From positions 247,823,644 through 247,887,643 of the forward strand of contig JAVMKO010000001.1 in assembly GCA_032164245.1 (NCBI GenBank): a stretch of DNA of 64,000 nt, written 5' to 3'. The translations under genes were made by a program, and so were the position numbers. Every line of letters begins with the position of its first letter. The first letter of the stretch is position 1. This stretch comes from Sternotherus odoratus (taxonomy: Eukaryota; Chordata; Testudines; Kinosternidae). Below, in pieces: positions 45,490-57,876 of this stretch. The notes under the pieces are model-generated. The model had not been told where the DNA came from. It saw nothing but the letters and a program-made list of their open reading frames with translations, and ran no database searches.

Positions 45490-46535
45490 AGGCTCTGCAG
45501 CTTGAAGCAACAGAGGAAGAGAGAGTTCAACATGAACTTAAACTGGAATAGGTGCAGACAAGAGTCACTAAGATGATCAAGGATATGGAGGATCTATCAT
45601 AGGAGAGGTGACTGGAAGAGCATGGCTTGTTTAGTCTAATAAAAAGAAAGCTGAGAGGGGTCATGATTAAATACCAGAATGGCTGAAGAGCTATTTAAAT
45701 TAAAGAGCAATGTTGGCAAAGAACAAATGGACATAAACTGGCCATGAACACATTCAGGCTGGAAATTTGAAGAGCCATCAGAGAGGTGGGGTTTTGGAAC
45801 AGCTTCCCACGAGTACCTGTGGGGGCAAACAACTTTAAATAGTTTTAAGAGAGAGATGGACAATTTTATCAGTTCAGTTGTATAGTGGGTTTACTTGTGA
45901 TGGCAGATGGCAGGACTCAGCAGCTCATGTCTTATGCCTAAAAGTTTGTACTTCAGGGTTTTAGCCAGCCATCTACAGTTGTCAGGAAGTGATTTGCACT
46001 CTCCCCACGAGGTATTCTGGGGTTGGGAGGTGTTATCTCCTTCCTCTGATACATCAGGGGTGGCCACATCTGGAGCTGGGACATTAGATGGAATGGGCCA
46101 GGGCTCTAAGGTGGCACTGAGCTTTTTCTGTCTCAGGGGTTTTTCTGGGCAGTTCTTGCTCACATGTTCAGGTCTAATTGATGATATTTGGGATTAGGAA
46201 GGAATTTTTCCCCAAGCCATAGTGGCAGTAGCCTTGCGGGCATTTTGCCTTCCTTTGCAGCATATGGATGCGGGTCACTTGCCAGGATTATCTGGGCATA
46301 TCTCACTTAATCATCACTCACCTCATGCTCTGGAGCATCTTGGTCCCTCCTATTATCTGCATGTGATACTTAATCATCTAGTCTCCCCTGAGCTGTACTA
46401 CTTTGATCTAGTGTCAGTTGTTGGATTTAGTGTGCTGGTGCTGGGTTGTGTTGGTAGCCTGTAATATACAGGAGGTCAGGCTAAATAATTTGGTGGTGTC
46501 TTCTGGCCTAAAATGCTATAACTCTATGCATTCAG

Positions 46536-47659
46536 AAGATAGTTTTTGAAATGTGTTAAGTGAATTCTTTACTTTCTGTATGTATGCTCCACATTCACTA
46601 TATCCATAACCTTAAAGGAGAACTTCATGTCAGTAGGTTTCTACAGATTGCAGCAATGCTATTTCTTGTCTTACATATTTACAGCTGAGGTTCTTTTTAT
46701 ATAGAAGCACCTATTCCTCACTCAGTGATTACAAATTACTAACTAGACTTGAAAGCTAACCTGTGTATTTATATAAAGCGAGAAAGCCAACTGCCTACAG
46801 TCTGACAAATCATATAGGAAAGTGTGGCAATTTTCCTAAGAAGTAATGCAAAGCTATCAGTCAAATTGGAAATTGCAATGGTTGCTGAAGTTCCACCATA
46901 AAAGAAAGAAAGAAATAGGACACATTTTTGGTCCCTGCAAACAACTGTTCTCTATAGCTTACAAGGAAAAGGTTTATTGGTCTGGAGAATTTAAAGGAGG
47001 CTTTGTATTAAATAATGTAATCAATTTCCATGTGTGTGTGTGTGTGTCGACAGAGAGAGAGAGAAATACAGAAAACTCTAGAAAATTTTGCTGTCTACAG
47101 TTTTAACCAGTTAGATTTATAATAAAAGAAATTGTTGCAATTGTGAGGGATAAATACAGTAAATACAACTGTTAAGAATATAGTTCAAGGAAATTTATGC
47201 GCTTAGGACAAATTGTCCCAATAACATCTATGGTCTTTAGTGAGACAAGTATTTGTTCCTTAACATGTACCTTTTTTGCAGATCAACACTCAGGACATCC
47301 TGAGAAGAAACTGTTCAGAAAGAAAATTGTAAACCAAAGTTCATAGGAATGGGAAGTATTAGTACCATGCCTTTAAGATTTGGGGATTAAAAATTTAGAA
47401 TCCAGCTAAACAAAGAAAAGTTCTTTAGTACCAAAAGGAGATTGTTTCCAATTTCCACTTGATCTGAAGAATAAGTGTCATGACATTCACTGTCCTGCAG
47501 GAAATACTATATATGGAAGACTCTGCTTGGATAAAATTGTAATTTCTCCCACTTCAGTATTTGTAAGAATATTCTTTTATTAAATTAGACTTAAATTAAG
47601 ATGAAATCTGTGCATATGCCTATATATGCTTTTGTATTTAAAGTGGCACTATCATCTTT

Positions 47660-47660
<1 letters not shown>
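46536..47660. other. No gene recognised
   Basis: AT-rich DNA with a short (TG)n at about 47032-47047 followed by a GA tract. Nothing else. Confidence 0.4.

Positions 47661-47742
<82 letters not shown>
47661..47742. repeat. (GATA)n microsatellite
   Basis: About 20 uninterrupted GATA/TAGA units. Confidence 0.98.
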
Positions 47743-47743
<1 letters not shown>

Positions 47744-47825
47744 GTGTGTGTATTAACCTGGTAGTTTCCATTCAAATCTATCTACACAACTTCTTGCTCA
47801 TTTATGAAAAACACCCTGATGCCTA

Positions 47826-48135
47826 TCAAAGAATCATTGAAATGTAGAGTTTGAAGGGACTTCAAGAGGTTATCCAGTCCAGATCTCTGCACTAAGGCAG
47901 GACCGACCATACCCAGACCATCCCTAACAGATGTTTGTTTAACCTGCTCACAAAAACCTGTAATATGAGGGTCCACAACCTCCATTAAAAGACTATTCCA
48001 GTGTTTAACTGTCCTTATAATTAGAAAGTTTTTTTCCCTATATCTAACCTAATATTGCTGCAGATTAACCCCATTTTTTCTTGTCCTACCTTCAGTGGAC
48101 ATAGAAAACAACTGATCATCCTAAAAAGTATGCCT
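47826..48135 (-). mobile_element. CR1 LINE 3' fragment (antisense)
   Basis: 'agaatcattgaaatgtagag', 'tttgaagggacttcaagagg', 'ttatccagtccagatctctg' and 'ctgcagattaaccccatttt' are the reverse complement of the CR1 3' end, in the same order as at 58983-59300. No frame survives. Confidence 0.85.
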
Positions 48136-48165
48136 TTTAATACATCTAAACGTAAATATATACTA

Positions 48166-48600
48166 GGGTTGTCGATTAATCACAGTTAAGTCATGGGATT
48201 GACTCAAAAAAATTAATCGCAATTTAAAAAATGAATTGTGATTAATCACAGTTTTAATCACACTTAATAGAATATCAATTGAAATTTATTAAATATTTTG
48301 AATGTTTTTTTCTGCATTTTCAAATGTATTGATTTAAATTACAACACAGAATACAAAATGTACAGTGCTCATTTTATATTATTTTATTACAAATATTTGC
48401 ATTGTAAAAAGATAAATAGTACATTTAGTATTCATACAAGTAATGTAGTGCAATCTCCCTATAGTGAAAGTGCAACTTACAAATGTAGATTTTTTTTCAC
48501 ATAACTGCACTCAAACAAAACAATGTAAAACTTTAGAGCCTACAAGTCCATTCAGTCCTATTTTTTGTTCAGCCAACTGCTAAGGAAACAAATTTATTTC
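48166..48600 (+). mobile_element. DNA-transposon-derived repeat ('gggttgtcgattaatc' type)
   Basis: It begins 'tagggttgtcgattaatcac' with several palindromic 'gattaatc' motifs, then 'aattgaaatttattaaatat', 'ttacaacacagaatacaa', 'aatgtacagtgctcat' and 'taactgcactcaaacaaaac'. I recognise it as a repeat common in turtles and usually classed with DNA elements. Ends and TSDs are not defined here. Confidence 0.55.
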
Positions 48601-50032
48601 CATTATGATCAGGGTGAACAGTCCAGGATCAGACCCTTAATTAGAATGTACCAAGCTTAATTAAAGTCAGAAGCAAGTGATTATTAAGATACATGTATTC
48701 TGAAAGTTAAGTTCACATCCAGACTGGTGAACAAGGTGGTTCTTTATCCTGTCTTAGCTTTTGTCCTGGGATCAAGTTTTTTGGAATCTGATATCTTCCC
48801 ACAGAAGAAGAAAAGTAGAGAGGAAGCTTGGCTTGTGAAAACAAAGTAAAATTAAGTGAGACCACTAAGTAAAGGAATGGATTTGCTGCAGTAGACATGG
48901 GAAAGTATCCTGATATCTCTATGGCAATAAAAAGGGTTGGCCGTGGGTAAGGAGGCCAGGTCAATTCAACACTGAAGCCACTTTGGTGAGTATATGCATG
49001 GATATGTGTATATTGAGCATCAGTGGAATGACTCCTAATTAACATGAGAAGAATATTACCCTTTACCCTCTTTTATCTCTTGTTTTACAGTACATAGCCC
49101 CAGGTACAAAACAGACATATATTTTTACCTTGTTTATAAAAAATATATATTTATATGTAATGATGTCACTTATTACAAAGTTTCATTCTGGTTCAAGTGT
49201 CCTAGTTTTCTTTGTGGGTCTGGTTCAAAATCAACAGGGGATCCCAGTTAAGCCCTACTTGTAAAGATACATGCATGAGCTTTACATATGAATGGCTGAT
49301 CTGTTATAATTCATCCAGAATTATATAAGGACAATTCAAATACTGATAAATACAAAAAGTTTGGACCAGATTCTCTGATGAGTCAGAGTAGCTCCACACT
49401 GCTCTGCTGGTCCCAAGCTGCCCTAGTACTGGTTTAGATACTCACTGGAGAATTCTCCTTAAGTAGGGTGATTTTCAGGAGGAATGCAGCTGCCACAGTA
49501 GCTCCTCTATCACCATCACTTCTTGCATCTGGGAGGAAAGGGAGAATCGCTGGAATAGCCCTGTGCCCATCTGTGACAATATATGATTAAAATATGACCA
49601 TGCAGATAATTGTTGCTTCTGTTATATAATTGAAATAAATATTGTACGACATATTTCATGTAAGGTGTCAATAAAAAAGTTATGATTTGCTGAATATGAT
49701 TATTCTATTTGTATGCGTGTATCATTTTTGTATCCGAAGTTATGAATATGTACTATGTACCTGTATTTCAAATGTGTTTTCTCCTTAACACTCACAAGAT
49801 AGATTACATCCAGTCTAGCCAGAACATTGTGAATGGACTATTCAAGTTGTTGGCCCATCAACAAACACGGAAGAAGCTTATTATCACCTGATGGACTTTC
49901 CTCTGGACATTTTAGCCAGGATATGGGTAATGGCCCCTGCTATGACTCATCAAAGTATGCAAAGTACTTCACTTAGAATGGAACAATCAGTTGCACATAT
50001 TCAAAATGGGAAATGACTGCTGAGGAAGAAGC
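48601..50032. other. No gene recognised
   Basis: AT-rich DNA. No recognisable gene, RNA or repeat. Confidence 0.35.
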
Positions 50033-50668
50033 ACTGTGGAAAGGGATCCTAGGGGGTCATAAGTTTAATATGAATCAACAGTGTAAAACGGATGCAAAAA
50101 AAGCGAACATCATTCCTGGATGTATTAGCAGGAATGTTGTACTCCTACTCCTACTCAGTGCTGATTAGGCCTTAGCTGGAGTATTGTGTCCAGTTCTAGG
50201 TGCCACATTTCAGGAAAGATGTGGACAATTAGAGAAAGTCCAGAGAAGAGCAACAAAAATTACTAAAGGTCTAGAAAACGTGACCTATGAGGGAAGATTG
50301 AAAAAAATGGGTTTGTTTATTCTGGAAAAGAAAAGATTGAGAGGGGACTTAATAACAGTTTTCAAGTACATAAAAGGTTGTCACAAGAAGAGAGAAAAAA
50401 TTTTCTTCTTAACATCCAGGATAGGACAAGAAGCAATGAGCTTAAATTGCAGCATAGGAGGTTTAGATTGGATATTAGGAAAAGCATCCTAGCTGTCAGG
50501 GTGGCTAAGCACTGGAATAAATTGTCTAGGGAGGTTGTGGAATCTCCATCATTGACAAACACTTGTCAGGTATATTCTAGATAATACTTAGTCCTGCCAT
50601 GAGTGCAAAGGACTGGACTGGATGACCTCTTGAGGTCCCTAACAGTCCTTTGATACTATGATTCTATG
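50033..50668 (+). mobile_element. CR1 LINE 3' end (sense)
   Basis: 'gtccagagaagagcaacaaa', 'ggaaaagaaaagattgagag', 'tggataggacaagaagcaat', 'actggactggatgacctctt' and the tail 'actatgattctatgaaag' mark the last part of ORF2 and the 3' UTR with the classic ATTCTATGA tail. One long frame (50184-50492) is the remnant of the C-terminal coding region ([29 protein letters not shown]). Confidence 0.92.
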
Positions 50669-51675
50669 AAAGTATGCAAGGGCATGTGACCAGATCATGT
50701 GACACTAAACTCCATCTTGTGCCTGTACTTTTCCGCTAATTGCGCTGCTGGCTTTGTTTGGGACAATGAAGTTCCCTCTACATGGGCAAAGCTATTAAAT
50801 GGAAATATCTCCATTTTGTCCCTTTCTTGCTCTGATCTCTGGACTTATACTAATGGAACATTCTAACCAATGGATGTTTCAATCTTTTGCAAGCAACCAT
50901 TGACTTAACAAGCTGGCAGCTTATTTCATCACTGCTTCAAGCCTGATACAAGAACTTTGCAGAAAGTGCATGTATGTGATTCCTTTGATCATTTTAACTC
51001 TTTTATCTTTCTTTTCTCTTATAAATAAACCTTTAGATTTTAGATACTAAAGGATTGGCAACAGTGTGATTATTTGGTAAAATCTGACATACAGATTGAC
51101 CTGGGTATGTGTCTGGTCCTTTGAGATCAGAAGAACCCTTTGTTTAATTAATTTGTTTTTAAATAATTACTCTAGTGTCTAGTTAAGTCTAGTGTTAAGT
51201 CTAGTGTCTAAGTGGTGAAACAAGGACTGGAATACCTAAGGAGACTGCATTTCTGACTTCCTGACATCCAGTGTGGTGAGATTTTGTTGCTGGTTTGGTA
51301 TATCTTATGGAAGAATATAAATGTATAGCTAAATTAACCTGAAGGAGACAACTGGTTTATAAATAGTATGTAACTATCGAAATATAACTGAATAATTTAT
51401 CTATTATTGCTTGATTAATTTCATTATCATTTAGTTTATAAATAACAGAAGTATTTATATATTTAATCGACAAACACAACTAACTCCAGTAAAGATGGCT
51501 GTATCTTTCATTAAGATAAAATAAATGCTTTTCCTTGGGAACTGAAGCAATAAAAGTACAACATATTTTTCAGTTAAATCATTTAAGGTTTTTCTTGGAT
51601 CCCATGAGTCACTGTAACTTTATCAAAGAGCAGAAGAGGAGGAAAAAACCGAGAGAGGAAAAAATAATTATTGAA
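50669..51675. other. No gene recognised
   Basis: AT-rich DNA. A small local duplication 'ctagtgtctagttaagtcta' lies at about 51172-51212. Nothing else. Confidence 0.35.
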
Positions 51676-51678
51676 GGA

Positions 51679-51774
<96 letters not shown>

Positions 51775-51776
51775 AA
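51676..51776. repeat. (AAAG)n microsatellite
   Basis: About 25 uninterrupted units, creating long K/E/R and F/L/S chance frames. Confidence 0.98.
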
Positions 51777-52007
51777 AGATTTTAATGACATGCCCCAAAA
51801 ATACCTTAACCAGGGGAATTTCATTACAATATATTTGAAGGATTTTTTCTAAGTATGTTAGGGTCAAAAAATGGGAGGCTTGGGACATTCCTAGAATGCT
51901 GGTGAAGAAACAGCCTGAACTCTAATAAGGCCCAAACTCAGAGACGTCACTAATTCTAATGAGCCAACATACATCAGATTGGTCTAACAATAATTAGTAA
52001 GGAAAGA

Positions 52008-52808
52008 ATTATCAGGGTTCCCTCCCCACGCTGAACTCTAGGGTGCAGATGTGGGGACCTTCATGAAAAGACCCCCTTAGCTTATTTTACCAGCTTAGGT
52101 TAAAACTTCCCCAAGATACAAGTTTCTTTTGTGCCTGGATGGTTGCTGCCACTACCAAGTGTAAGCAAAGAATCAGGGAAAGGGCCACTTGGAGTCCCTA
52201 TTACCCCAAAAGCCCTCCAAGCCTACACTCCCTTCCTGGGAAAAGCTTGAAAATAAACCCCTCACCAATTCCTACAGGTAAGCCTGATCCAAAACCCTGG
52301 ATCTTTACACAATGGAAAAAATCAGTCAGATTCTGAAAAGAAGAATTTTAATTAAGACAACATAAACACAATTTACCTCTATAAAATTAGGATGTAGTTA
52401 CTTTTACAGAGTCACAAAAAGATTCAAAAACACACTAAGGTACCCGTCTAGCTTAGTTTCAAAGTTCAGAGAAAACACAGGGATACCTGCCTCTAGTAAG
52501 AGAAATTCACAAGTGAAAAACAAATATAAGCTAACACGCCTTGCCTGGCTATTACTTACTATTTTTATGATAGTTAGAGACGGAGGTAGACTTAGGTGGA
52601 GGAAAGGGATGGCTGTCTGATTCCTCTGAAATCCCAGAGGGAACAAACTCACAAACAAAGGCACAGAAAAACAAAGCCTTCCCTCCCACCGATCTGAAAG
52701 TATTTTCTGTTCCCATTGGTCCTTTTGGTCAGGTGCCAGCCAGGTTATCTTAGCTTCTTCACCCCTTACAGGTAAGGAGGAATTTTTAGACTAACCTTAT
52801 GGTTATGA
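52008..52808 (-). mobile_element. Second copy of the LTR family seen at 14385-15143
   Basis: 'ctccccacgctgaactctag', 'ggtgcagatgtggggacc', 'ccagcttaggttaaaacttc', 'aagaattttaattaagac' and the end 'taaccttatggttatga' follow the 14.4-kb copy in order. The TG and CA termini are decayed (ta..tcagg and tgat), and I see no clear TSD. It is an older or more diverged solo LTR. Confidence 0.75.
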
Positions 52809-54310
52809 TGGGAATATGATGGAGAGGGGAGCATTGGAACAACTTCTGCCCCAGATTCGTCAAGGTTGTTAAGCACATGCTTATTTTTACTCACATGAAC
52901 AGTCCCTGTGAAGTCAATGGCACTGCTCACATGCTTCCAGTTAGACACCTGGCTGAATCAGGACCTGTATGATTAAAATATTAAAGTATATGAGAGTGAA
53001 ACATCTCTTAGTACATTTAAAATCCCCTCCAATATATATAGATAAATCTATCGATAGATAGATGGATAGATTATAGATCAATCTATTGTTCTTATTGATA
53101 GATTGATAGATCGATAGATAAAATCTTTTTTTGTGTATAAACCAAAGTGTTCTGTATCTACAAATCTAGTCCTCTGTGCATATCAAAATGAAAAATTCTT
53201 TGGATTGAGGTTGGATCATAGTGTTTGACCAAATAATGGAATGTGTATAATCTTATATTCTAACCCTGCTAATCTGTGAAGAATTGTGTTTACATGCTCC
53301 TGGTAAGTAACAAAGGTTGCTTGTTATCACAGAGGTATGTTGTGATGAACAAGATGGTGTGACAGATTATGATCCAAAGATGTTCTGTAATTGGTAAGAG
53401 ATATTTATTATTTGTAGGGTGAGTGAAGATTTTGTAACGGTATGCATATAGGGTACGCTCTCCCCCCCTCGGCACCAGGGAAAGGGTACTATCAGTCAAA
53501 ACACTGTTATTGCATACCAGCGTTATCTACTGCATACCAGAGCTCTCCAGCTGCTAACTGCTTGCCAGGCTTGTGTGAAACTAATGAAGCAAAACAAGTT
53601 ATTAGCTATTCATGAGGTATGCATGAGATGTAAATGTGCATGGGTATTTCTATGTCTGTGTGCCCCTGCATATTGGGCTTCACCCTGAGCATTGCTCCGA
53701 TGCATCGGGCTTTTCCCATCTCTCAGTGACAGCAACAAAGGGAGCCCCTAACTGTCTGCCTTCAATAAACTCACCACTTTTATTTAGCAGCTATGTGTGT
53801 GCCTCGTTTCTATGGGACTCCGAGTACCCTGCAACATTATTGCAGATGTTTTCTTTGATTTATGAAATAATGACACACTGAAAGATGTGTTTAACTCATT
53901 AGGAACCGCTTATCCTCACAATTGTTCTTAGCACGAATTACTGGATTATAAATTCCTTCAGTTTATCAACCATGTAAACTGAGATACCATAAAAGAAATT
54001 CCATTAGTATTAGGTAAATTGAGATAACAGAAAACATAGTGGGATAAATTGTGGGAAAGTAGTTTCTCTTCTGCAAAAGAATTTATTTTCCCCACACCCT
54101 GTAAAACAGAAGAGTATTGGGAAGTTAAGTTGGAAATGCACAAGCTGCTATTGCTTCACCCGTGACAAAGGATGTGATAAAGTATGCTTTATTTTCTGTC
54201 TTGCGCTGTATGCATCTTTGACTACTAGTCTCTGATTCCATAATTCCGACAGAGCTGATTATCTGATAGTTCATGTTATTAATATTATCATAATTAAATC
54301 CATTTATGCA
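52809..54310. other. No gene recognised; GATA-rich hairpin
   Basis: A dispersed hairpin-repeat copy lies at 52855-52965. At 53030-53125 (GATA)n and its complement (TATC)n face each other ('gatagatagatgg' against 'gatagattgatagatcgata'). Otherwise AT-rich with short frames. Confidence 0.4.
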
Positions 54311-54548
54311 ATGTTGTTGTAGCCATGTCAGTTCCTGGTTATTAGAGAGACAAGGTGGACGAGGTAATATCTTTTATTGGACCCAAGTCCTATTGGTGAG
54401 AGGGACAAGCTTTTGAGGTTACACAGATCTCTTCTTCAGATCTGGGAAACTAACACCCAGGCCTGAAGAAAAGCTTTGTGTAAGCTCAAAAGCTTTTCTC
54501 TCTCTCCAAAAGAAATCAGTCCATTGGAAGATATTTCCTTGCCCATTA
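54311..54548. mobile_element. Penelope-like fragment of a second subfamily, inverted dimer
   Basis: 54311-54452 is in minus orientation ('atgttgttgtagccatgtc', 'attagagagacaaggtgg', 'taatatcttttattggacc'). 54460-54548 is in plus orientation ('ctgaagaaaagctttgtg', 'cttttctctctctccaaaag'). Both halves include the hammerhead-like hairpin region. No coding part remains. Confidence 0.75.
54404..54443 (-). ncRNA. Hammerhead-like motif, second PLE subfamily
   Basis: On the minus strand: AGAT, CTGAAGA, A, GAGAT...ACCTC hairpin, AAAA, GCTT, GTC. The intact subfamily pattern would have AGAC/GTCT helix I and GAAA. Here G12 is A and helix II is mismatched, so this copy is decayed. Confidence 0.4.
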
Positions 54549-56663
54549 TTACATTCAAAATGCAAGCACTGCCACAGTAGGAGCTTTAGGAGGATTGTGC
54601 CTCAGGAAGTCTTTCCTGGAGCTTCCCATGGTATGGGGCAAGGTGCAGACTGCATCGTTCCTTAGGACAGCACAACATACTTCCTCTTATGTGCCTGTGC
54701 ACATTGCCTCTTTCTCACTTCCTTGGGGTAGTGCGTGCCCCTGAGGGCACTAAGAGGAAGCATTCCTCCTGCATCTGACCATAGACACAGAACAAGCTGG
54801 TTCTTAATGTGCAATATGTATAACAGGAAAGTACAGAGAAGCAATAAAATAAAATAAAAGAATAATAACAAATGAACAAAACCAATGAGATTTTTATTGC
54901 TAATCTTTTCATAGAGGTATGTAGTAGTCCTGAATTATAGCTGAATGACTTCTTTCCTTAATCCCCTGTCTATTCCTCTCTCTTTCTCCCTTTCCTGATA
55001 AAAATGGCATGGGGCCATTTCAATACGAACGGTATGTCATGGTTCATAATTTTAAAAGTGTAACATTTTTCAAATATGCAGACTATAAGTGATGGGTGTT
55101 TGGGAATCTGGCTACTAAATTTCAGATACTCAAACCACTGGATGACGAACAATACTCAAACAGTAAAAGCACTGACAATTGGAATTTTACAGCTCTGGGG
55201 TACACAGAGATTATAATAAGAGAGGGTTTCTCAAATATATAGAATGAAAAAAGAGAAACAGTAGTTTATAACCAAGAAAACCTGTGAAGCTGAGCTATCT
55301 AGTTGAATTTCAGATACTTGGGTAGAAACTAAATAAACTGAAAGGGCTATGGGATTGAAATAGATTATTTAGATGCTTGCTGCTTTATGATAACATTGGT
55401 TATGACACTGAATCATTCTAGATATATTGATATAGTAATATCATGAGATGGCCCGATAAACACTACAGAAGTACTATTAATACCTTTGGATTCTGTGCAA
55501 GGAGCATTTTGATTAGCTGGGAATTGAAGCAAACTCCATAGAGTACAGGATCTTGTAGAAATTCAGACTGACATAAGCAATCTTAAGATAAAGAAAATGA
55601 AAGAACCTGATTCAAGTTTAAAAAACAAACAAGCATATACATACATAAACACAAGCCTGCATGCAATCATGCACAACAGACTTTATGGAAGAAAGATGGA
55701 GGAGAGAAAAACAGGAGGCCACAGTTCACTGAAGATTCTTAATTGATTAGAATGCCCACAGCAGTAAGAGACAACGGGAAGAATCAATTAAAGATTAGAG
55801 ATGAGTTATGGCAAGCAGAAAACTCGTAAATAATCAAGCACAGAAGAAGAACAAAAATGAAATGATAAAAGAACCAAGGAGCTGACATGTAGCAAAGTTT
55901 TCTGTGCCCTTCACATTAAATTGTCCTCTTTGCCACTCGATTCCATTTCTTGGGTTTACGACTTTTCTTCTCTGTGGTAATTAAAAATATCACATTAAAA
56001 TCACTTCTGTGTTTATATTGTTGTCACGTCCTAAGATATTGAGGAAGGGGCATGTTGTTTTCTCTAGCTCAGCCTTCTGGTTATGAGAGTAGGAAAAACT
56101 TTCCTGTGAAATATAGTTTTTAAAAAATTACATAATAATATTCTGTATCACCCTCTTACACAGAAGCCATAAATTGCTGCAAGCTTGCTATATGTTATCC
56201 TAACATAGTTACATACTAACCACTAACATTTTAGCTAGAAGTAACTCATAGCAAGCTTAATAAAACCTTATGACTCTCACAAGGGATTGACAGGTATTTT
56301 TAACTCAGGGAGGGACTCAGACTAGAAAAAGCTGATAAGTAAGCTGTTTAGTGACACTATACTCACTGTAATTTCATTATTCTGTAAAAGCCTTCTAATA
56401 ACTTTTGAAATACTGTTTTATAGAAGATTGGCTTGCTATATAAATTGAGGTAAGTGGGTTTTCATTTCACTGGAAGCAAAATACAAAATACACTACTACA
56501 TGTGTGGTATTTACATAGTCAGTGTTGCTACAATAGCAAAACACTCTAACTTGAGATTTTTAGAGATTTGCCCTACATACAGTGAGACTATCAGGTTAGT
56601 CTCACTACATGTATATCATAAAGCATTTAAAATGCCAGAGTGAAACTATAAGATGCTTCCTCT
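54549..56663. other. No gene recognised
   Basis: AT-rich DNA, no recognisable gene or repeat. Confidence 0.35.
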
Positions 56664-56671
56664 CACTATAC

Positions 56672-57521
56672 CAGGGGTCGGCAACCCACGGCTCCGGAGC
56701 CGCATGCGGCTCTTTCATCCCTCCGATGCGGCTCCCTGTGTGTTCTAATTTTAACCGGCCCGCAGACTGTTTTCTATGCGGCCCGCCAGCAGTGTCCAAC
56801 CAGTGCGCGGAGCCGCAGCCGAAAGAGAGGGGCGGGGTCAATAAGAGGCGAGCGGCGGGGGGGGGAGAAGAACGGAGGCGGAGCTGGGGCCGGGACACGA
56901 GGCGAGGCGGAGCCGGCGGAGAAGTGCGAGTCGGGCCGGGGCAGGAGGCGAAGCGCGGCGGAGCCGGCGGATAAGAGCGAGCCGGGGCCGGGGCACGAGG
57001 CAAGGCAAGGCAAGCTGGGGGAGGGGGGGAGTGAAAGCACGGCCGGGGGGGGGGAGGAAGAAGAGCGAGAGCACGGCTGGAGGGGAGGGGGAGGGAAGAA
57101 GAGTGAGAGCATGGCCGGAGCGGGGGGGAGGAAGGGGGGGGAGCGGGGGGAGGAAGGGGGGGAAGAAGAAGAGCGAGAGCATGGCCGGAGGGGGGGGAGG
57201 GAGGGAAGAAGAGCGAGAGCACAGCTGGAGGGGAGGGGGAGGGAAGAAGAGCGAGAGCACGGCCGGAGCGGGGGGGGAGGAAGGGGGGGAGGAAGAAGAG
57301 CGAGAGCACGGCCGGAGGGGGGGAGGGAGGGAAGAAGAGCGAGAGCACGGCTGGAGGGGAGGGGGAGGGAAGAAGAGGGTGGGGGAGGGAAGAAGGGGGA
57401 GGGAAGAAGAGAGTGTTATTTCATTTTAAATGTCAAAAGGGTTTTGTGGCTCCCAGTGTTTTCTTTACTGTGGGAAACGGGTCCAAATGGCTCTTTGAGT
57501 GGTAAAGGTTGCAGACCCCTG
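56672..57521. mobile_element. hAT element with a purine-rich minisatellite, 850 bp
   Basis: Starts CAGGGGTCGGCAACC and ends GGTTGCAGACCCCTG. Perfect 8-bp TSDs, cactatac, lie at 56664-56671 and 57522-57529. The left shoulder has the palindrome 'gctccggagccgcatgcggc'. From about 56850 to 57415 the plus strand is a GA-rich minisatellite ('gaagaagagcgagagcacgg', 'ccggagcgggggggagg'). The long frames (247 codons minus, 193 plus) are low-complexity P/S/L or G/R/E artefacts. Confidence 0.93.
56990..57415 (+). repeat. Purine-rich minisatellite inside the hAT element
   Basis: About eight units of 50-65 bp with the core 'gaagaagagcgagagcac' followed by G-rich spacers. Strong strand asymmetry (almost no T on the plus strand) would favour triplex or R-loop structures. 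Confidence 0.85.
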
Positions 57522-57659
57522 CACTATACCGATAATTTACATTTAAATAAAGGCTTTTTATCTAGAAGGATTGCAAAGCACTTTAGAAACTATATTCCAC
57601 CTGCAAGAGATAATTTACCGCTCTTAAAAGACCACTTTAATTGTTGTTTTCAGTGCTGC

Positions 57660-57876
57660 AGACATGTTGTTCACAGGATATTAGAGAAATAAGGTGGGTG
57701 GGGTAATATTTTTTCTTAAACCTACTTCTGTGGGTGAAAGAAGCAAGCTTCCGAGCTTACACTGAGCTGAAGAACCTGAAGAAGAGCTCCGTGTAAGCCC
57801 AAAATCTTGTCTCTCTCCCCAACAGAAGTTAGTCGAATACAAGATATTAACGTATTCATCTTGTTTCTCTAAGACT
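57660..57876. mobile_element. Penelope-like fragment, second subfamily, inverted dimer
   Basis: 57660-57755 reads minus ('tattagagaaataaggtggg', 'aagcaagcttccgagctt'). 57771-57876 reads plus ('cctgaagaagagctccgtg', 'taagcccaaaatcttgtctc', 'aagatattaacg'). The arms meet beside the hammerhead-like hairpin with a spacer of about 14 nt. The plus copy (57773-57813) keeps CTGAAGA but has AAAA for GAAA. Confidence 0.78.

Larger units (their letters stand above)
43975..46535 (+). mobile_element. Long CR1 LINE copy (sense), about 2.5 kb, degenerate
   Basis: The copy covers the 3' half of ORF2 and the 3' UTR. 'ggcaattacagacctgttag' and 'tttgacctcagtattatgg' mark RT motif NYRPVSLTSV. 'cttagacttcagcaaaac' marks the D.SKAFD motif. 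'gagttcctcaagaatcag' gives the GVPQ.S.LGPLL motif and 'tttgctgatgatacaaat' gives FADDTN. The 3' end reads 'aggaggtcaggctaaataat' and 'ttctggcctaaaatgc' with an 'ataactctatgc' tail. It is interrupted by a PLE fragment at 44553-44640 and carries several stops. Confidence 0.88.

Noticed and set aside
16672..51776. CRISPR-like array from regularly repeated units
   Set aside because: The repeats are simple microsatellites and minisatellites in a vertebrate genome, with no unique spacers between identical repeats.
56605..57692. Frames of up to 247 codons in the GC-rich segment
   Set aside because: Low-complexity translations of the purine minisatellite inside the hAT element, present on both strands.
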